From CAVPUA01 sp963828015 (GTDB taxonomy: Bacteria > Actinomycetota > Actinomycetes > Mycobacteriales > Jatrophihabitantaceae): a stretch of DNA of 64,000 bases. Within the stretch, counting starts at the first letter, position 1. Every line of letters starts with the position of its first letter. A program made the position numbers and the translations under genes. Of the stretch, positions 50,725 to 59,934 are shown in pieces. The stretch spans positions 1,240,001 through 1,304,000 of the forward strand of contig CAWHCD010000004.1 of assembly GCA_963828015.1 (NCBI GenBank). The letters run 5' to 3'. The notes below the pieces were generated by a model that was not told the DNA's origin, did not search any database, and was given only the letters and a program-made list of their open reading frames with translations.

Positions 50725-52320
50725 CTAGACGATGGCCTCGACCATCGACTCTTGGGATGGGTCGACCTCGCGTCCCTCGGCCCGAAGCTTGCGTTCGACC
50801 CGCCACAAGACCGTGGCCGGGACGATGGCGAGAACGATCATCGCGATAACCCAGCGATAAGTGTCGGCGAAGGCCGCCGCGACCTCAGCCGGGTTCGTGT
50901 ACGCGCCCGCGCTGTTGACGGGCACGTGGCCCAGCTTCTGCTGGAGCACGACGGCGACGATAGCCGTGCCCAGCGTGCCACCGACCCGCTGAATCACGTT
51001 CATCTGCGGACTGGCGTCGTTGACCTGTTCATGGCTGACCGCCGAGAACGCCGCGGTCATGGCCGGCAACATGGCGATACCCACGCCGAAGCCCCGCACG
51101 ACCATGGCCGTGCCAATGACCGCGTACGGAGTGCCCACCCCGATGAACAGGAACGGGACGGTCGCGGCCAGGATGATGCCGACGCCGAACAGTGAGGTGA
51201 GCCCGGCGCCGAAGCGCTTGGTGGACGGGCCGGAGCGATTCATGCCGTAGGCCGCGCCCAGTCCTTGCGGGATGAGCAGCAAGCCGGTCTGCACGGCATC
51301 CTCTCCGCGCGCGACCTGGAAGAACAGCGGCAGCAAGACCATCGCGCCGAAGACGGCCCCGCCGAGATAGAACATCACCAGGCTGGCGGCGCTGTAGGCC
51401 TTGATCTTGTAGAGGCTCAGGTCGAGCAGCGGATGCTTGATGACGCGGGCCCGCAGGACGAACGCGGTGAGCAGGACGAGGCCGATGAGCACTGGATAGA
51501 GGACCGACGGCGCGGTGAAACTGCCGGCCGACGCAGTCTCGGACAGGCCGTAGGTGACGCCGACAATGCCGGTGGCGGCCAGCAGCAGTCCGGGCCAGTC
51601 CAGCGGTCCGGCCTTGCCGGGTTCGGGTTGGTCACGCGGGAGTAAGCGGGTTGCGACGACCGCGGTCACGATCCCGATCGGCACGTTGATCAGGAAGATC
51701 GCATGCCAGCTCACCGCCTGCAGCAGGAACCCACCTACTGTCGGGCCGAATACCGGCGCCAACACCATCGGCACACCGATCACGCTCATGACCTTCGGCA
51801 ACGCGTCTCGACCCGAGGCGTTCACCAGGATCACGAATCCGGTCGGGGCGAGCAGGCCGCCGCCGACGCCCTGCAGTGCGCGGAAGGCGATGAGTTCGGG
51901 AGCACTCGTGGCCAGACCGCACAAGGCCGAGCCGACCGTGAACGTGATCAGCGCCCACAGGTAGACCCGGTAGGCGCTGTAGCGGCGGGTCAGCCAGGCC
52001 GATACCGGGATGACCGCGGCGAGGGCCAGCAGATAGGCCGAGATCACCCACTGGATGTTGCTCAGCGGCGTGTGCAGGTCGCGCGAGAGGCTGTCCAGTG
52101 CGACGTTGACGATCGTGGTGTCCAGGATCGACATGATCATGCCGAGCACGACGACGATCGCCACTCGCTTCACGTGCGGGTCGAGCCGATCCACCTTGCG
52201 GCGCCGTCCCAGGCCGGCCCACCGTCGCTGGCCGTCGGCGGTGGAACTGCCGCCATCGGCGGATGACGGCAGCGCACCCTGTCGCGTTGCGGTCATCGGC
52301 AGGGACACTCCATCCGTCAT
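50725..52320 (-). CDS. MFS exporter, DHA2 (EmrB/QacA) family
   Basis: The 531-residue protein has a polar, Ser/Gly-rich N-terminus of about 50 residues, then fourteen predicted membrane segments: SILDTTIVNVALDSLSRDL in helix 1, AFRALQGVGGGLLAPTGF and VLAPVFGPTVGGFLLQ (motif C) in helix 5. It is a multidrug-type proton antiporter of unknown substrate, unrelated in position to the exporter at 41.6 kb. Confidence 0.92.
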   Translation of the reverse strand: MTDGVSLPMTATRQGALPSSADGGSSTADGQRRWAGLGRRRKVDRLDPHVKRVAIVVVLGMIMSILDTTIVNVALDSLSRDLHTPLSNIQWVISAYLLALAAVIPVSAWLTRRYSAYRVYLWALITFTVGSALCGLATSAPELIAFRALQGVGGGLLAPTGFVILVNASGRDALPKVMSVIGVPMVLAPVFGPTVGGFLLQAVSWHAIFLINVPIGIVTAVVATRLLPRDQPEPGKAGPLDWPGLLLAATGIVGVTYGLSETASAGSFTAPSVLYPVLIGLVLLTAFVLRARVIKHPLLDLSLYKIKAYSAASLVMFYLGGAVFGAMVLLPLFFQVARGEDAVQTGLLLIPQGLGAAYGMNRSGPSTKRFGAGLTSLFGVGIILAATVPFLFIGVGTPYAVIGTAMVVRGFGVGIAMLPAMTAAFSAVSHEQVNDASPQMNVIQRVGGTLGTAIVAVVLQQKLGHVPVNSAGAYTNPAEVAAAFADTYRWVIAMIVLAIVPATVLWRVERKLRAEGREVDPSQESMVEAIV

Positions 52321-52406
52321 CGCCCGGCACCAGTAAAGATACCTAGGCTAACGATCGGTGCTCCAAGCAGATTCCGTGAATCGGCCTGGAAGCCGTCTCG
52401 GGTCGC

Positions 52407-54044
52407 CTAGATGGTGCTGGTTTGGGCGACTTTGTGGTCGATCTCGAAGCCTTGGTGGTCGTTGTTGTTGGCTTGGGCGAAGAAGGTCATCATCTGGTCG
52501 CGGCCGCCGGGGTTCTGCAGGATTGCCTTGGGTTTGCCGGGGATGTTGCCGCCCATGAAGAACGATTCGTCGACGAAGCCGGTGTAGACGGCGAAGCGGT
52601 TGACCATGTCCATCCACTGGTCTTCCATCTCCTGGGTGATCTCGATGGTGGTGTGGCCGGTGTCGCGCATCCAGAGGATGGTGTCGCGGGTGAACTCGAC
52701 CTGGTCGCCGCCGTAGCGCGGGTTGTTGCCGCCGGTGCCGTGGGGGCCGCCGGGGAAGAACATGTTCGGGAACCCGCGGGTCATGGTGCCGGTGAAGGTG
52801 AGCGGCCCTTCGGACCAGCGTTCGGCCAGTTTCTCCCCGTTGCGTCCGCGGATGTTGATGCGGCGTAGGGCGCCGGTGCCGAAGTCGAAGCCGGTGGCCC
52901 AGACGATGATGTCGAAGTCGCGGTGGATCCCGTCGGCGGTGTTGATACCGGTCTCATCCACCGAGACCATCGCGAACTCGTGCAGGTCGATCAGTTCGAC
53001 GTTGTCCTGGTTGTAGGCCTCGTAGTAGTTCGTCTCCATCGGGGGCCGCTTACCGCCGAAGCGGTGGTCCTTGGGGATCAGCTTCTCGGCCGTGACCGGA
53101 TCATTGACCCGCGCGCGGATCTTGCCGGCCACGAAATCGGTCCATTCCTGGTTGATGACCGGGTCGAGGGTGAAGTCGGAGTAGTTCTGGATCAGCTTCC
53201 CGAACCCGGGCGTGGTCCACATCTTCTCGAAATGGGCCTGCCGCTGTTCGGGGGTCTCATCGACACCCTTACGCCCCGAGGGCTGGTGCAGGAACCCGGT
53301 CTGGGAGTTCAACACCGTCTCCCGGAACGACTCGTAGTTGGCCCGCAACTGCGCCTGCTCCTCAGCCGTGATCGGCCCGTTGTTCAACGGCGTGCACCAG
53401 TTCGCGCCCCGCTGATACACCGTCATCGACGCCACCACCGGCGCGACCGCCGGGATCAACTGCGCCCCACTGGCCCCGGTCCCGATCACCGCCACCCGCT
53501 TCCCGGTGAAATCGATCGGCTCGCTCGGCCACGTCCCCGTATGCGTCGAGATCCCCTGGAACGTGTCCTGCCCCGCCACCTCCGGGATATAAGGAACCGA
53601 CAACACCCCCGTCGACGGAATGAAGAACCGGGACTCGACGGTGATGCCGCTCTCCGACGTGACCGTCCACGTCTCGCTGTCCTCATCCCAGATCGCGTCG
53701 GTCACCCGCGCGTTGAAGTTGATGTGCCGGCGCAGATCGAAACGGTCAACCACATGATTCATATACCGCTCGATCTCCGGCTGCCCAGCGAAATGCTCCG
53801 ACCACTCCCACTCATCGAACAAGTCCTTATCGAACAAATACGCATACGTATACGACTCCGAATCGAACCGCGCCTGCGGATACCGATTCCAGAACCACGC
53901 ACCACCCACCCCACCGCCACGCTCGAACAACGCAACCGAGAACCCCGCCCGGGTCAACTCATACAAGGAATGGATGCCCAAAATGCCGGCACCCACGATC
54001 ACCACATCAACGCGGGCCGGGGTGGGGCTGTCCAGTGAAGTCAT
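52407..54044 (-). CDS. Flavin monooxygenase, Baeyer-Villiger type
   Basis: The 545-residue enzyme has an N-terminal FAD site VVIVGAGILGIHSL, a second dinucleotide site VAVIGTGASGAQL for NADPH, and the Baeyer-Villiger fingerprint FQGISTHTGTWP between them; DIIVWATGFDFGTG closes the FAD domain. It belongs with cyclohexanone/phenylacetone monooxygenases, which insert oxygen next to a ketone. The codon choice changes along the gene: G- or T-ending codons dominate the first half and C-ending codons the second. It is a single-gene unit. Confidence 0.92.
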   Translation of the reverse strand: MTSLDSPTPARVDVVIVGAGILGIHSLYELTRAGFSVALFERGGGVGGAWFWNRYPQARFDSESYTYAYLFDKDLFDEWEWSEHFAGQPEIERYMNHVVDRFDLRRHINFNARVTDAIWDEDSETWTVTSESGITVESRFFIPSTGVLSVPYIPEVAGQDTFQGISTHTGTWPSEPIDFTGKRVAVIGTGASGAQLIPAVAPVVASMTVYQRGANWCTPLNNGPITAEEQAQLRANYESFRETVLNSQTGFLHQPSGRKGVDETPEQRQAHFEKMWTTPGFGKLIQNYSDFTLDPVINQEWTDFVAGKIRARVNDPVTAEKLIPKDHRFGGKRPPMETNYYEAYNQDNVELIDLHEFAMVSVDETGINTADGIHRDFDIIVWATGFDFGTGALRRINIRGRNGEKLAERWSEGPLTFTGTMTRGFPNMFFPGGPHGTGGNNPRYGGDQVEFTRDTILWMRDTGHTTIEITQEMEDQWMDMVNRFAVYTGFVDESFFMGGNIPGKPKAILQNPGGRDQMMTFFAQANNNDHQGFEIDHKVAQTSTI

Positions 54045-54123
54045 ATCCGCTGTCTCCGTCTTCGTGCCTGTCGTATTTAGGAGACACCGTGCCTTATTTC
54101 TCGAGCGCGGTCGAGAGTAGTGA

Positions 54124-54156
54124 CCCGCTCAGCGGAATCGTGCTCCGCTGAGCGGG
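54124..54156. terminator. Terminator hairpin after the stress-protein operon
   Basis: CCCGCTCAGCGGA (54124-54136) pairs perfectly with TCCGCTGAGCGGG (54144-54156) over a 7-base loop, 9 bases past the stop of the leftward membrane protein gene and before the monooxygenase promoter. Confidence 0.75.
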
Positions 54157-54164
54157 CCGGGAGC

Positions 54165-54770
54165 TCAGGCCTGGGCGGGTTCAGGCGTCTGAGCGGGTGC
54201 GGGGTTCGGGTCGACCGGATGGCCGAACAGCTCCGCACTCTCCGGCGTGCGCCGGGAGTGCCAGAGCCCGAGCAGCCCCAGCAGGGCCATGGCCCCCGCG
54301 CCGATGAAGGCGCAGATCGCCGCGATACCGGCGATGGTGCTCATGGTGCCGAAGGCATAGGCGTTGAGCAGCAGGCCGCGAAGCGTCTCGCCCTTGAACA
54401 TCTCTTCCACCTGCGCGGCCAGTTTGGTGTTGGTCGGATCAGCCTGGGCCTGAGTACTGAGCTGGGCGTAGGTCTTGCCGCCGCCGATGGTCTTGAGATG
54501 GTTGGCGATGAAGTGGTCGGCATAAACCTCGGCCTGGGCTCCGGTGGTCAGCTGCTGGCCGGCGTACTGGTGCATGGCCTTGAACTGCGGCGCGGCGATG
54601 GCCGGGCTGTCGCTGGCCGGGAAGTAGATCTGCTGCGCGGCCAACTGCGTGTGCACCTGGTCGTCGATGAACACGTGGGCCCAGGTCAGTAGCCCGCCGG
54701 CGACGAGCAGGATCGCGGCCAGGAACAGGCCGGCGAAGCTGACGAGCTGATCGAACGTTCTGCGTTTCAT
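54165..54770 (-). CDS. Two-span membrane protein coupled to a universal stress protein
   Basis: The 201-residue protein has a membrane segment at about 10-32, an extracytoplasmic stretch of roughly 100 residues (VHTQLAAQQIYFPASDSP, FKAMHQYAGQQL), a second segment at about 140-170, and a Pro-rich tail. Similar uncharacterised proteins occur in actinobacteria. ATG 54770 overlaps the stop of the universal stress protein gene (ATGA), so it belongs to the dormancy-type module. Confidence 0.72.
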   Translation of the reverse strand: MKRRTFDQLVSFAGLFLAAILLVAGGLLTWAHVFIDDQVHTQLAAQQIYFPASDSPAIAAPQFKAMHQYAGQQLTTGAQAEVYADHFIANHLKTIGGGKTYAQLSTQAQADPTNTKLAAQVEEMFKGETLRGLLLNAYAFGTMSTIAGIAAICAFIGAGAMALLGLLGLWHSRRTPESAELFGHPVDPNPAPAQTPEPAQA

Positions 54771-55252
54771 GAAGGTTCTCCTTGTGAGATGAGTTGTGGT
54801 GCGACTGGACGGACTGCCGGTGGCAGCCGGTCGCCGTGGACGACGAGCACCGGGCAGCTGGCATGCTCGGAAACACTGGCGCTGACCGATCCGAGCAAGA
54901 GGCCGGCGAAACCGCCGAAGCCTCGACTTCCGACCACGATCAGCCGGGCGTGCTGACTCCTGGCGATCAGTTCGTGGGCCGGGTTGCCTTCGACCACCGT
55001 CTGGCCCACCCCGACCGCGCCGTCATCACCGAGGACCCGCTGCACGGTCTCGGCGAGTAACTTCGCGGCGTCCTGACCTGGGTTCCACTCCGACGGGTAG
55101 GAGACCCAACCGAAGCTCGTCGGCATCTCCCAGGTGGTGAGCGCCTCGAGTCCGGCTCCGAGCAGGGTCGCGAAGTGTGCTCCCCAGCGCAGCGCGTATT
55201 CCGAGTGGGCCGAGCCGTCGACGCCCACAACCACGGTTGCTTCTTCAGGCAT
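54767..55252 (-). CDS. Universal stress protein (UspA family, ATP-binding type)
   Basis: The 161-residue single-domain protein begins VVVGVDGSAHSEYALRWG and ends with VVGSRGFGGFAGLLLGS and VSEHASCPVLVV, the G-2x-G-9x-G-S ATP-binding signature. ATG 55252 has AAAGGGG upstream; an in-frame extension to 55297 looks non-coding. Many DosR-regulon genes in mycobacteria encode such proteins, and this gene is divergent from an Acg-like nitroreductase across a DosR-like box. Confidence 0.9.
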   Translation of the reverse strand: MPEEATVVVGVDGSAHSEYALRWGAHFATLLGAGLEALTTWEMPTSFGWVSYPSEWNPGQDAAKLLAETVQRVLGDDGAVGVGQTVVEGNPAHELIARSQHARLIVVGSRGFGGFAGLLLGSVSASVSEHASCPVLVVHGDRLPPAVRPVAPQLISQGEPS

Positions 55253-55353
55253 CGGATGCCCCTTTCTGTCGGTGCTTCGAGCCTGGCTGGAGCGCAAGCA
55301 CCACAGGAGCGCCGAACGACCCCGATCCGCTCAGCGTTCGACCCGGCGAAACC

Positions 55354-55368
55354 AGGTCTTTCGGCCCT
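55354..55368 (+). promoter_or_regulatory. DosR/DevR-like binding box
   Basis: AGGTCTTTCGGCCCT differs at two of 15 positions from GGGACTTTCGGCCCT, a form of the mycobacterial DosR motif. It lies 67 bases before the nitroreductase ATG and in the divergent region shared with the universal stress protein gene. The downstream DevS/DevR pair would be the natural regulator. Confidence 0.5.
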
Positions 55369-55435
55369 GTCTCGCGGACGCCTGAGCGCCGATCGTTGGG
55401 CCAGGCACACCCGCCCGACCCGAACGGAGACCGAC

Positions 55436-56431
55436 ATGACAACCGCAACCGATGTCCAGCATCAAGCGGCCGCGATTCGCCGTGCGGCGGTCCGGGCGAC
55501 ATTGGCGCCATCGGTTCACAACACCCAACCCTGGCGATTGACGGTGCGTCGCAGCGAACTCGAGATCTCCGCCGATCCCTCCCGCCAACTGCACGTTCTG
55601 GACCCGACCCAACGCCAGCTCGTCATCAGCGTCGGCTGTGCCCTCTTCAACGCCCGCGTCGCGTTGACGGCCGCCGGGTTCGGCGTGGATGTGCAGCGTT
55701 TCCCCGACCTGTCTCGGCCGAACCTGCTCGCGCGACTGCGGGTCAGCAGCGAGCCGGTGACCTCCGTGGACCCGCTTCGGTCCCTCGACAGCGTGATCGA
55801 ACTGCGCCAGACGAATCGACGGCGCTTCAGTGAGGACCCGGTGCCGGCCGAGCTCCTCGAGCGCCTCGATGCGGCCGCGCAGGCGGAGGGCGCGCTCCTG
55901 CACGACGTGCGGACCGAAGACGATCGGCTCGCCCTGGCCCGGCTGAGCCAGCGGGCCGACGACCTGCAGAACCTGGATCCGGCCTACCGGGCCGAGCTGC
56001 GCGCCTGGACCAGCGACGACCCGAAGCGCCGTGACGGCGTACCGGCCATGGCGGTACCGCATGTCAACGGCGACTCGCAGGACGAGATCCCGATCCGCGA
56101 CTTCGATACCCACGGTCGCGGCTGGCTGCCTTTCAGCACTCATTCCTCGCACAGCCAGTGCCTGTTGCTGCTCGGGACCGTCGGCGACAGCCGGCCCGAC
56201 TGGCTGCGCGCGGGTGAGGCGCTCGAGCGCGTGCTGCTCGAGATCACCCGATTCGGATTCGTAGCGAGCCCGCTGACGCAGGTGATCGAGGTTCCGTCGG
56301 CCCGGGCCGCGCTGCGACGCGAGCTTCGGTTACGGATGAATCCGCACCTGCTCTTGCGGGTCGGCCGGGCTCCGACGACTCCCGCGTCGCGCCGCCGCCG
56401 GCTCGTCGACGTGATGATCGAAGACGAGTGA
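55436..56431 (+). CDS. Acg-family nitroreductase-fold protein
   Basis: ATG 55436 gives 331 residues with the Acg-like features RATLAPSVHNTQPWRL at the N-terminus (FMN phosphate region), RQTNRRRF and the middle LLLLGTVGDSRPDWLRAGEAL. Acg (Rv2032) is a DosR-regulon protein of M. tuberculosis that binds FMN but lacks nitroreductase activity, perhaps storing flavin. The next genes encode a DevS-like sensor and DevR-like regulator, which strengthens the assignment. Confidence 0.82.
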   Translation: MTTATDVQHQAAAIRRAAVRATLAPSVHNTQPWRLTVRRSELEISADPSRQLHVLDPTQRQLVISVGCALFNARVALTAAGFGVDVQRFPDLSRPNLLARLRVSSEPVTSVDPLRSLDSVIELRQTNRRRFSEDPVPAELLERLDAAAQAEGALLHDVRTEDDRLALARLSQRADDLQNLDPAYRAELRAWTSDDPKRRDGVPAMAVPHVNGDSQDEIPIRDFDTHGRGWLPFSTHSSHSQCLLLLGTVGDSRPDWLRAGEALERVLLEITRFGFVASPLTQVIEVPSARAALRRELRLRMNPHLLLRVGRAPTTPASRRRRLVDVMIEDE

Positions 56432-56467
56432 GTCTCGTGGTCATCCGGCGGCACTACAGTGCCGGTC

Positions 56468-58177
56468 ATGAGTCCTGATCCGGACCTGCCCCTGAGCTTT
56501 CCCGACGGGCCGAAACTCGAGCTCGATGAACTGATCGACCAACTGATGGATCGCGCGCAAGGGGTCAAGCACGCGCAGGGCCGGCTCAGGACGCTCTTGA
56601 AGGCGATCGAGCTCGTCACCGGTGATCTCAGCCTCGAGGCGGTCCTGAAGCACGTGGTCGAGGCGGCGTGCGCGCTGGCCGACGCCCGCTACGGTGCGCT
56701 GGGCGTGATCGCGCCCGACCGCACTCTGGAACGATTCATCCACCACGGGCTCGATGACGCCTCGGTGGCTCGGATCGAACACCTGCCCCGCGGGCTGGGA
56801 CTGCTCGGAGCGCTCATCGCCGACCCGCATCCGATCCGGCTCGAGCACCTGGGCGAGGACGCCCGCTCTGCCGGCTTCCCGCCGCGGCATCCGCCCATGG
56901 AGTCCTTTCTCGGGGTGCCGATCCGGGTACGGGGCGAGGTGTTCGGCAATCTGTACCTGACCGAGAGTCGGCGGCAGGCCTTCTCGGCTGAGGACGAGGA
57001 ACTCGTCGGCGCCTTGGCGACGGCCGCCGGTACGGCGATCAGTAACGCGCGGCTCTATGACGAATCGCGCCGACAGCAACGCTGGCTGGCGGCCTCGGCC
57101 GAGATCGGCTCGCAGCTGCTCGCCGCAGATGGCGAGGATCCGCTGCGCACGATTGCCCGCCGGGCGAGCGACATCGCCGACGCCGATTTCGTGTCGGTCG
57201 GGCTCTTGACCGAAGGCCAGTCCGAGATCGTCATCGAAGTCGCGGTCGGCGAAGCCGCGCACACGCTGCTCGGGCAACGGTTCGCGCTCGCCGACAGCTT
57301 GGCCGGGCAGGCGATCGTGACCGGCAATCCGGTGATGATTCGTGACGCGGCCGAGGGGGTTCCCGCTGTCGCCCCTTTGCTCGGCTCGATGGAACTCGGG
57401 CCGGTCCTGGTGATTCCCCTCCAGGGCAGCCACGAGCTGCTCGGGGTGCTGAGCCTGGCTCGGCGTCGCGGGCGTTCGACGTTCTCCGCCGCCGACATGG
57501 ACATGGCGACGGCGTTCGCCGATCACGCCAGTCTGGCCCTCGAGCTGGCCGCGGCGCGAGCCGACCAGCAGCGCATGGTCCTGTTGGAGGACCGCGATCG
57601 CATCGCCCGCGATCTGCACGATCACGTGATCCAGGAGTTGTTCGCGATCGGGCTGAGCCTGCAAGGCGCGGCCACGTTGGCCGACACGAAGGCGCCGCTC
57701 GCCGAGCGTCTGCATGCCGAGGTCGCCAACATCGACCGGACGATCCGTCGCATCCGCACCAGCATCTTCGAGCTCAATGGCTCGGCGACGCAGGCCGACG
57801 GAATGCGGGCGCAGGTGCTCGGCATCGCCGCTGAGCTTGCCCCCGCTCTCGGGTTCTCGCCCAGCGTCGCGTTCTCGGGTCCGGTCGATTCCACGCTCGG
57901 CGGCTCCCTGGCTGACGATGTCCTCGCCTGCGTGCGCGAAGCGCTGACCAACGTGGCCAAACACGCCAGCGCCAGTTCGGCCGACGTTGATCTGAGCGTC
58001 AACGCTGACGAGGTCACGTTGACCATCGACGACAACGGCGTCGGGCTGGGACAGTCCACCCGCTACAGCGGGCTGGCCAATCTCCTTGCGCGCGCGCAAC
58101 GTCGGGGTGGCTCGTTGGTAGTGACCCCATCCGCCCGCGGCGGGGTCGCCATGCACTGGAAGGCACCTGTCACATGA
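56468..58177 (+). CDS. devS: DevS/DosT-like GAF-domain haem sensor histidine kinase
   Basis: From ATG 56468 (a GTG nine bases upstream is possible) the 569-residue protein has two GAF domains (about 55-200 and 222-360), then a HisKA_3 segment RIARDLHDHVIQELFAIGLSLQ with phosphoacceptor His384, and a HATPase domain ending in a TIDDNGVGLG motif. GAF-A keeps GFPPRHPPMESFLGVP with His141 at the position of the haem-ligating His149 of DosS, and the following LYLTES. It should sense O2, CO or NO through haem. It overlaps the regulator gene by ATGA. Confidence 0.9.
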   Translation: MSPDPDLPLSFPDGPKLELDELIDQLMDRAQGVKHAQGRLRTLLKAIELVTGDLSLEAVLKHVVEAACALADARYGALGVIAPDRTLERFIHHGLDDASVARIEHLPRGLGLLGALIADPHPIRLEHLGEDARSAGFPPRHPPMESFLGVPIRVRGEVFGNLYLTESRRQAFSAEDEELVGALATAAGTAISNARLYDESRRQQRWLAASAEIGSQLLAADGEDPLRTIARRASDIADADFVSVGLLTEGQSEIVIEVAVGEAAHTLLGQRFALADSLAGQAIVTGNPVMIRDAAEGVPAVAPLLGSMELGPVLVIPLQGSHELLGVLSLARRRGRSTFSAADMDMATAFADHASLALELAAARADQQRMVLLEDRDRIARDLHDHVIQELFAIGLSLQGAATLADTKAPLAERLHAEVANIDRTIRRIRTSIFELNGSATQADGMRAQVLGIAAELAPALGFSPSVAFSGPVDSTLGGSLADDVLACVREALTNVAKHASASSADVDLSVNADEVTLTIDDNGVGLGQSTRYSGLANLLARAQRRGGSLVVTPSARGGVAMHWKAPVT

Positions 58178-58842
58178 GTGAATCCACCGTTGCGGTCGAC
58201 CGGCCGATCCGGATCTTCCTGCTCGACGATCACGAGTTGGTGCGCCGCGGAATCTGCGACCTGCTCTCCACCGTCGAGGGTTTCGAGGTCGTCGGCGAAG
58301 CCGCGACGGCCGCCGAGGCACTGGCCCGGATCCCGGCGGTTCGGCCCGATGTGGCGATCCTCGACGGTCGGCTGCCCGATGGCAGCGGCATCGACGTGTG
58401 CCGCGACATTCGATCGCAACTGCCCTCGACGTATTGCCTGATCCTGACCTCCTACGACGATCAGGACGCCCTCCTGGCCTCGGTCCTGGCTGGGGCGTCA
58501 GGGTATGTGCTCAAGGAGGTTCGCGGCTCGGGCCTGATCGATGCTGTGCGTCAGGTGGCGCTCGGCCGTTCCCTGATCGACCCGGCCCTGGTCTCGCAGG
58601 TGATGAACCAGATCCGGCAGGGCTCGGAGCGCGATCGCAAGCTCGCGGCGCTGACCGACCGCGAGCGCGAGGTGCTCGAACTGATCAGCGAGGGTCTCAC
58701 CAATCGCCAGATCGGAGAACGCTTGTTTCTGGCCGAGAAGACGGTGAAGAACTACGTGTCGAGCCTGCTGGCCAAGCTGGGTCTGCAACGTCGGACCCAG
58801 GCGGCGGTCCTCGGCGCTGAGGTCGATCGACCCCACTCATGA
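58174..58842 (+). CDS. devR: DevR/DosR-like NarL-family response regulator
   Basis: The 222-residue protein has a receiver domain with DDHELVRRGICDLL and phosphoacceptor Asp64 in VAILDGRLPDG, LILTSYDDQDA and AGASGYVLKEV, and a LuxR-type HTH with LTDREREVLELISEGLTNRQ, FLAEKTVKNYVSSLLAKLGL and QRRTQAAV. These stretches follow DosR closely. The start is ATG 58174, overlapping the kinase stop. It is expected to switch on the nearby stress genes through boxes such as 55354-55368. Confidence 0.92.
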   Translation: MSESTVAVDRPIRIFLLDDHELVRRGICDLLSTVEGFEVVGEAATAAEALARIPAVRPDVAILDGRLPDGSGIDVCRDIRSQLPSTYCLILTSYDDQDALLASVLAGASGYVLKEVRGSGLIDAVRQVALGRSLIDPALVSQVMNQIRQGSERDRKLAALTDREREVLELISEGLTNRQIGERLFLAEKTVKNYVSSLLAKLGLQRRTQAAVLGAEVDRPHS

Positions 58843-58845
58843 CTG

Positions 58846-58875
58846 CGGGACGCCGCGGCGGTCCGCGGCGTCCCG
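58846..58875. terminator. Bidirectional terminator hairpin after devR
   Basis: CGGGACGCCGCGG (58846-58858) pairs perfectly with CCGCGGCGTCCCG (58863-58875) over a 4-base loop, between the convergent regulator and cyclase-family genes. Confidence 0.78.
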
Positions 58876-58900
58876 TAGTCGATGTTCGGGTGGTGCAGCG

Positions 58901-59836
58901 TTACTTGATGACCACCGGGTTGGTCGGGGAGCCGACCGATCCGGTCACCTTCAGACCGGGCCCACAGAACAAGCCCTCGTACACGCCGTCGGCCTCGCAG
59001 TCGTCGGCGAGGTCCTCGAAGTCGAAGATCTCGCCGAGGGTCAGGCCCATGTCGCGGATGACGACCTGGTGGAACGGGATGATCGCGCCCTCGACCGGGC
59101 TGGGGAAGACCTCGCCGGCCCACTGGTCGATCGTGAACACGGCGACCTCACGCTCGTGCAGCCACGGCGCCACGGAGAGGACCGGGCCGGGCGGCGGCGA
59201 CATGTACTTCTCGCGGTCGCCCTCGCGCAGCCATTTCTGCCACCCGGTGCGAATCATCAGGATGTCACCGGACCGAACCTTTACGCCCTGGCGCTGCTCG
59301 GCCAGGTCGAGGTCGGCGGCGGTGATCTGGTAGGACCCCTCGAGGCGATCGACGCCCTTGGCCCGGGCGATGTCGAGCAGGACACCGCGTCCGATCAGGT
59401 GCGGCGCCGCCTTCTCGAAGCCGCCCTTGCTCGCGCCCTGGAAGTTGTTGACCGCGCGGGCCGGGATGCCGTTGTAGAAGAAGTCGTTGTAGCCGACGTG
59501 GGCCAGGCCGTCCCACTGGGTCGCGGACTGCAGGCCCATGACGACCATGTCGTCGGCCGCGATCTGGCCGTCGGGCGAGCCGGCCGAGTCCGAGGGCAGC
59601 AGGGTCATGACGTGCACCGGATTGATCCGCCAGCCCCCCGAGAGCCAGGGCCCGTTCTTGTCGAACGGAATGCCGACCTCGAAGTGCTTGCCGGTCTTCA
59701 CCGACTGCACGGCCGCGACGCGCACCGCGTCGGTGATGTAGTTCAGCGTGCCGATTTCGTCATCGTCGCCCCACCGGCCCCAGTTGCTCAGTTGCTTGCC
59801 GAGCTCGTGGTGCTCCCACACTTTTTCCTCGCTCAT
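58901..59836 (-). CDS. Cyclase-family (PF04199) metal-dependent hydrolase, second copy
   Basis: The 311-residue protein has NWGRWGDDDEIGTLNYI at the N-terminus, SATQWDGLAHVGYNDFFYNG in the metal-binding region, GRGVLLDIARAKGVDRL and SGDILMIRTGWQKWL. It is a paralogue-level relative of the enzyme at 44 kb but shorter, without the calcium-loop-like insert. It starts at ATG 59836. A palindrome lies about 90 bases upstream. Substrate unknown. Confidence 0.87.
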   Translation of the reverse strand: MSEEKVWEHHELGKQLSNWGRWGDDDEIGTLNYITDAVRVAAVQSVKTGKHFEVGIPFDKNGPWLSGGWRINPVHVMTLLPSDSAGSPDGQIAADDMVVMGLQSATQWDGLAHVGYNDFFYNGIPARAVNNFQGASKGGFEKAAPHLIGRGVLLDIARAKGVDRLEGSYQITAADLDLAEQRQGVKVRSGDILMIRTGWQKWLREGDREKYMSPPPGPVLSVAPWLHEREVAVFTIDQWAGEVFPSPVEGAIIPFHQVVIRDMGLTLGEIFDFEDLADDCEADGVYEGLFCGPGLKVTGSVGSPTNPVVIK

Positions 59837-59921
59837 GCCTTCTCCAACCTGCTCATCGACGTTGATTGGCGTTACTTGGATGCAAAACTATCGAGCACCC
59901 TAGCCCTCGTCGCGACGCTTG

Positions 59922-59934
59922 TGACCAGTGGTCA
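59922..59934. promoter_or_regulatory. Palindrome between the cyclase and lipoprotein-like genes
   Basis: TGACCA-G-TGGTCA is a 13-base perfect palindrome, 86 bases upstream of the leftward cyclase gene and overlapping the stop of the preceding gene. It may be an operator for the cyclase promoter; no regulator gene is adjacent. Confidence 0.3.

Noticed and set aside
52338..52356. Partial iron-box core (TAGGCTAAC) upstream of the MFS gene at 52320
   Set aside because: Only 11 of 19 positions fit the IdeR consensus and the outer halves do not match.
56441..58321. A 626-codon open frame on the minus strand opposite devS
   Set aside because: The plus strand encodes an unmistakable GAF histidine kinase; the antisense product has no domain-like pattern.
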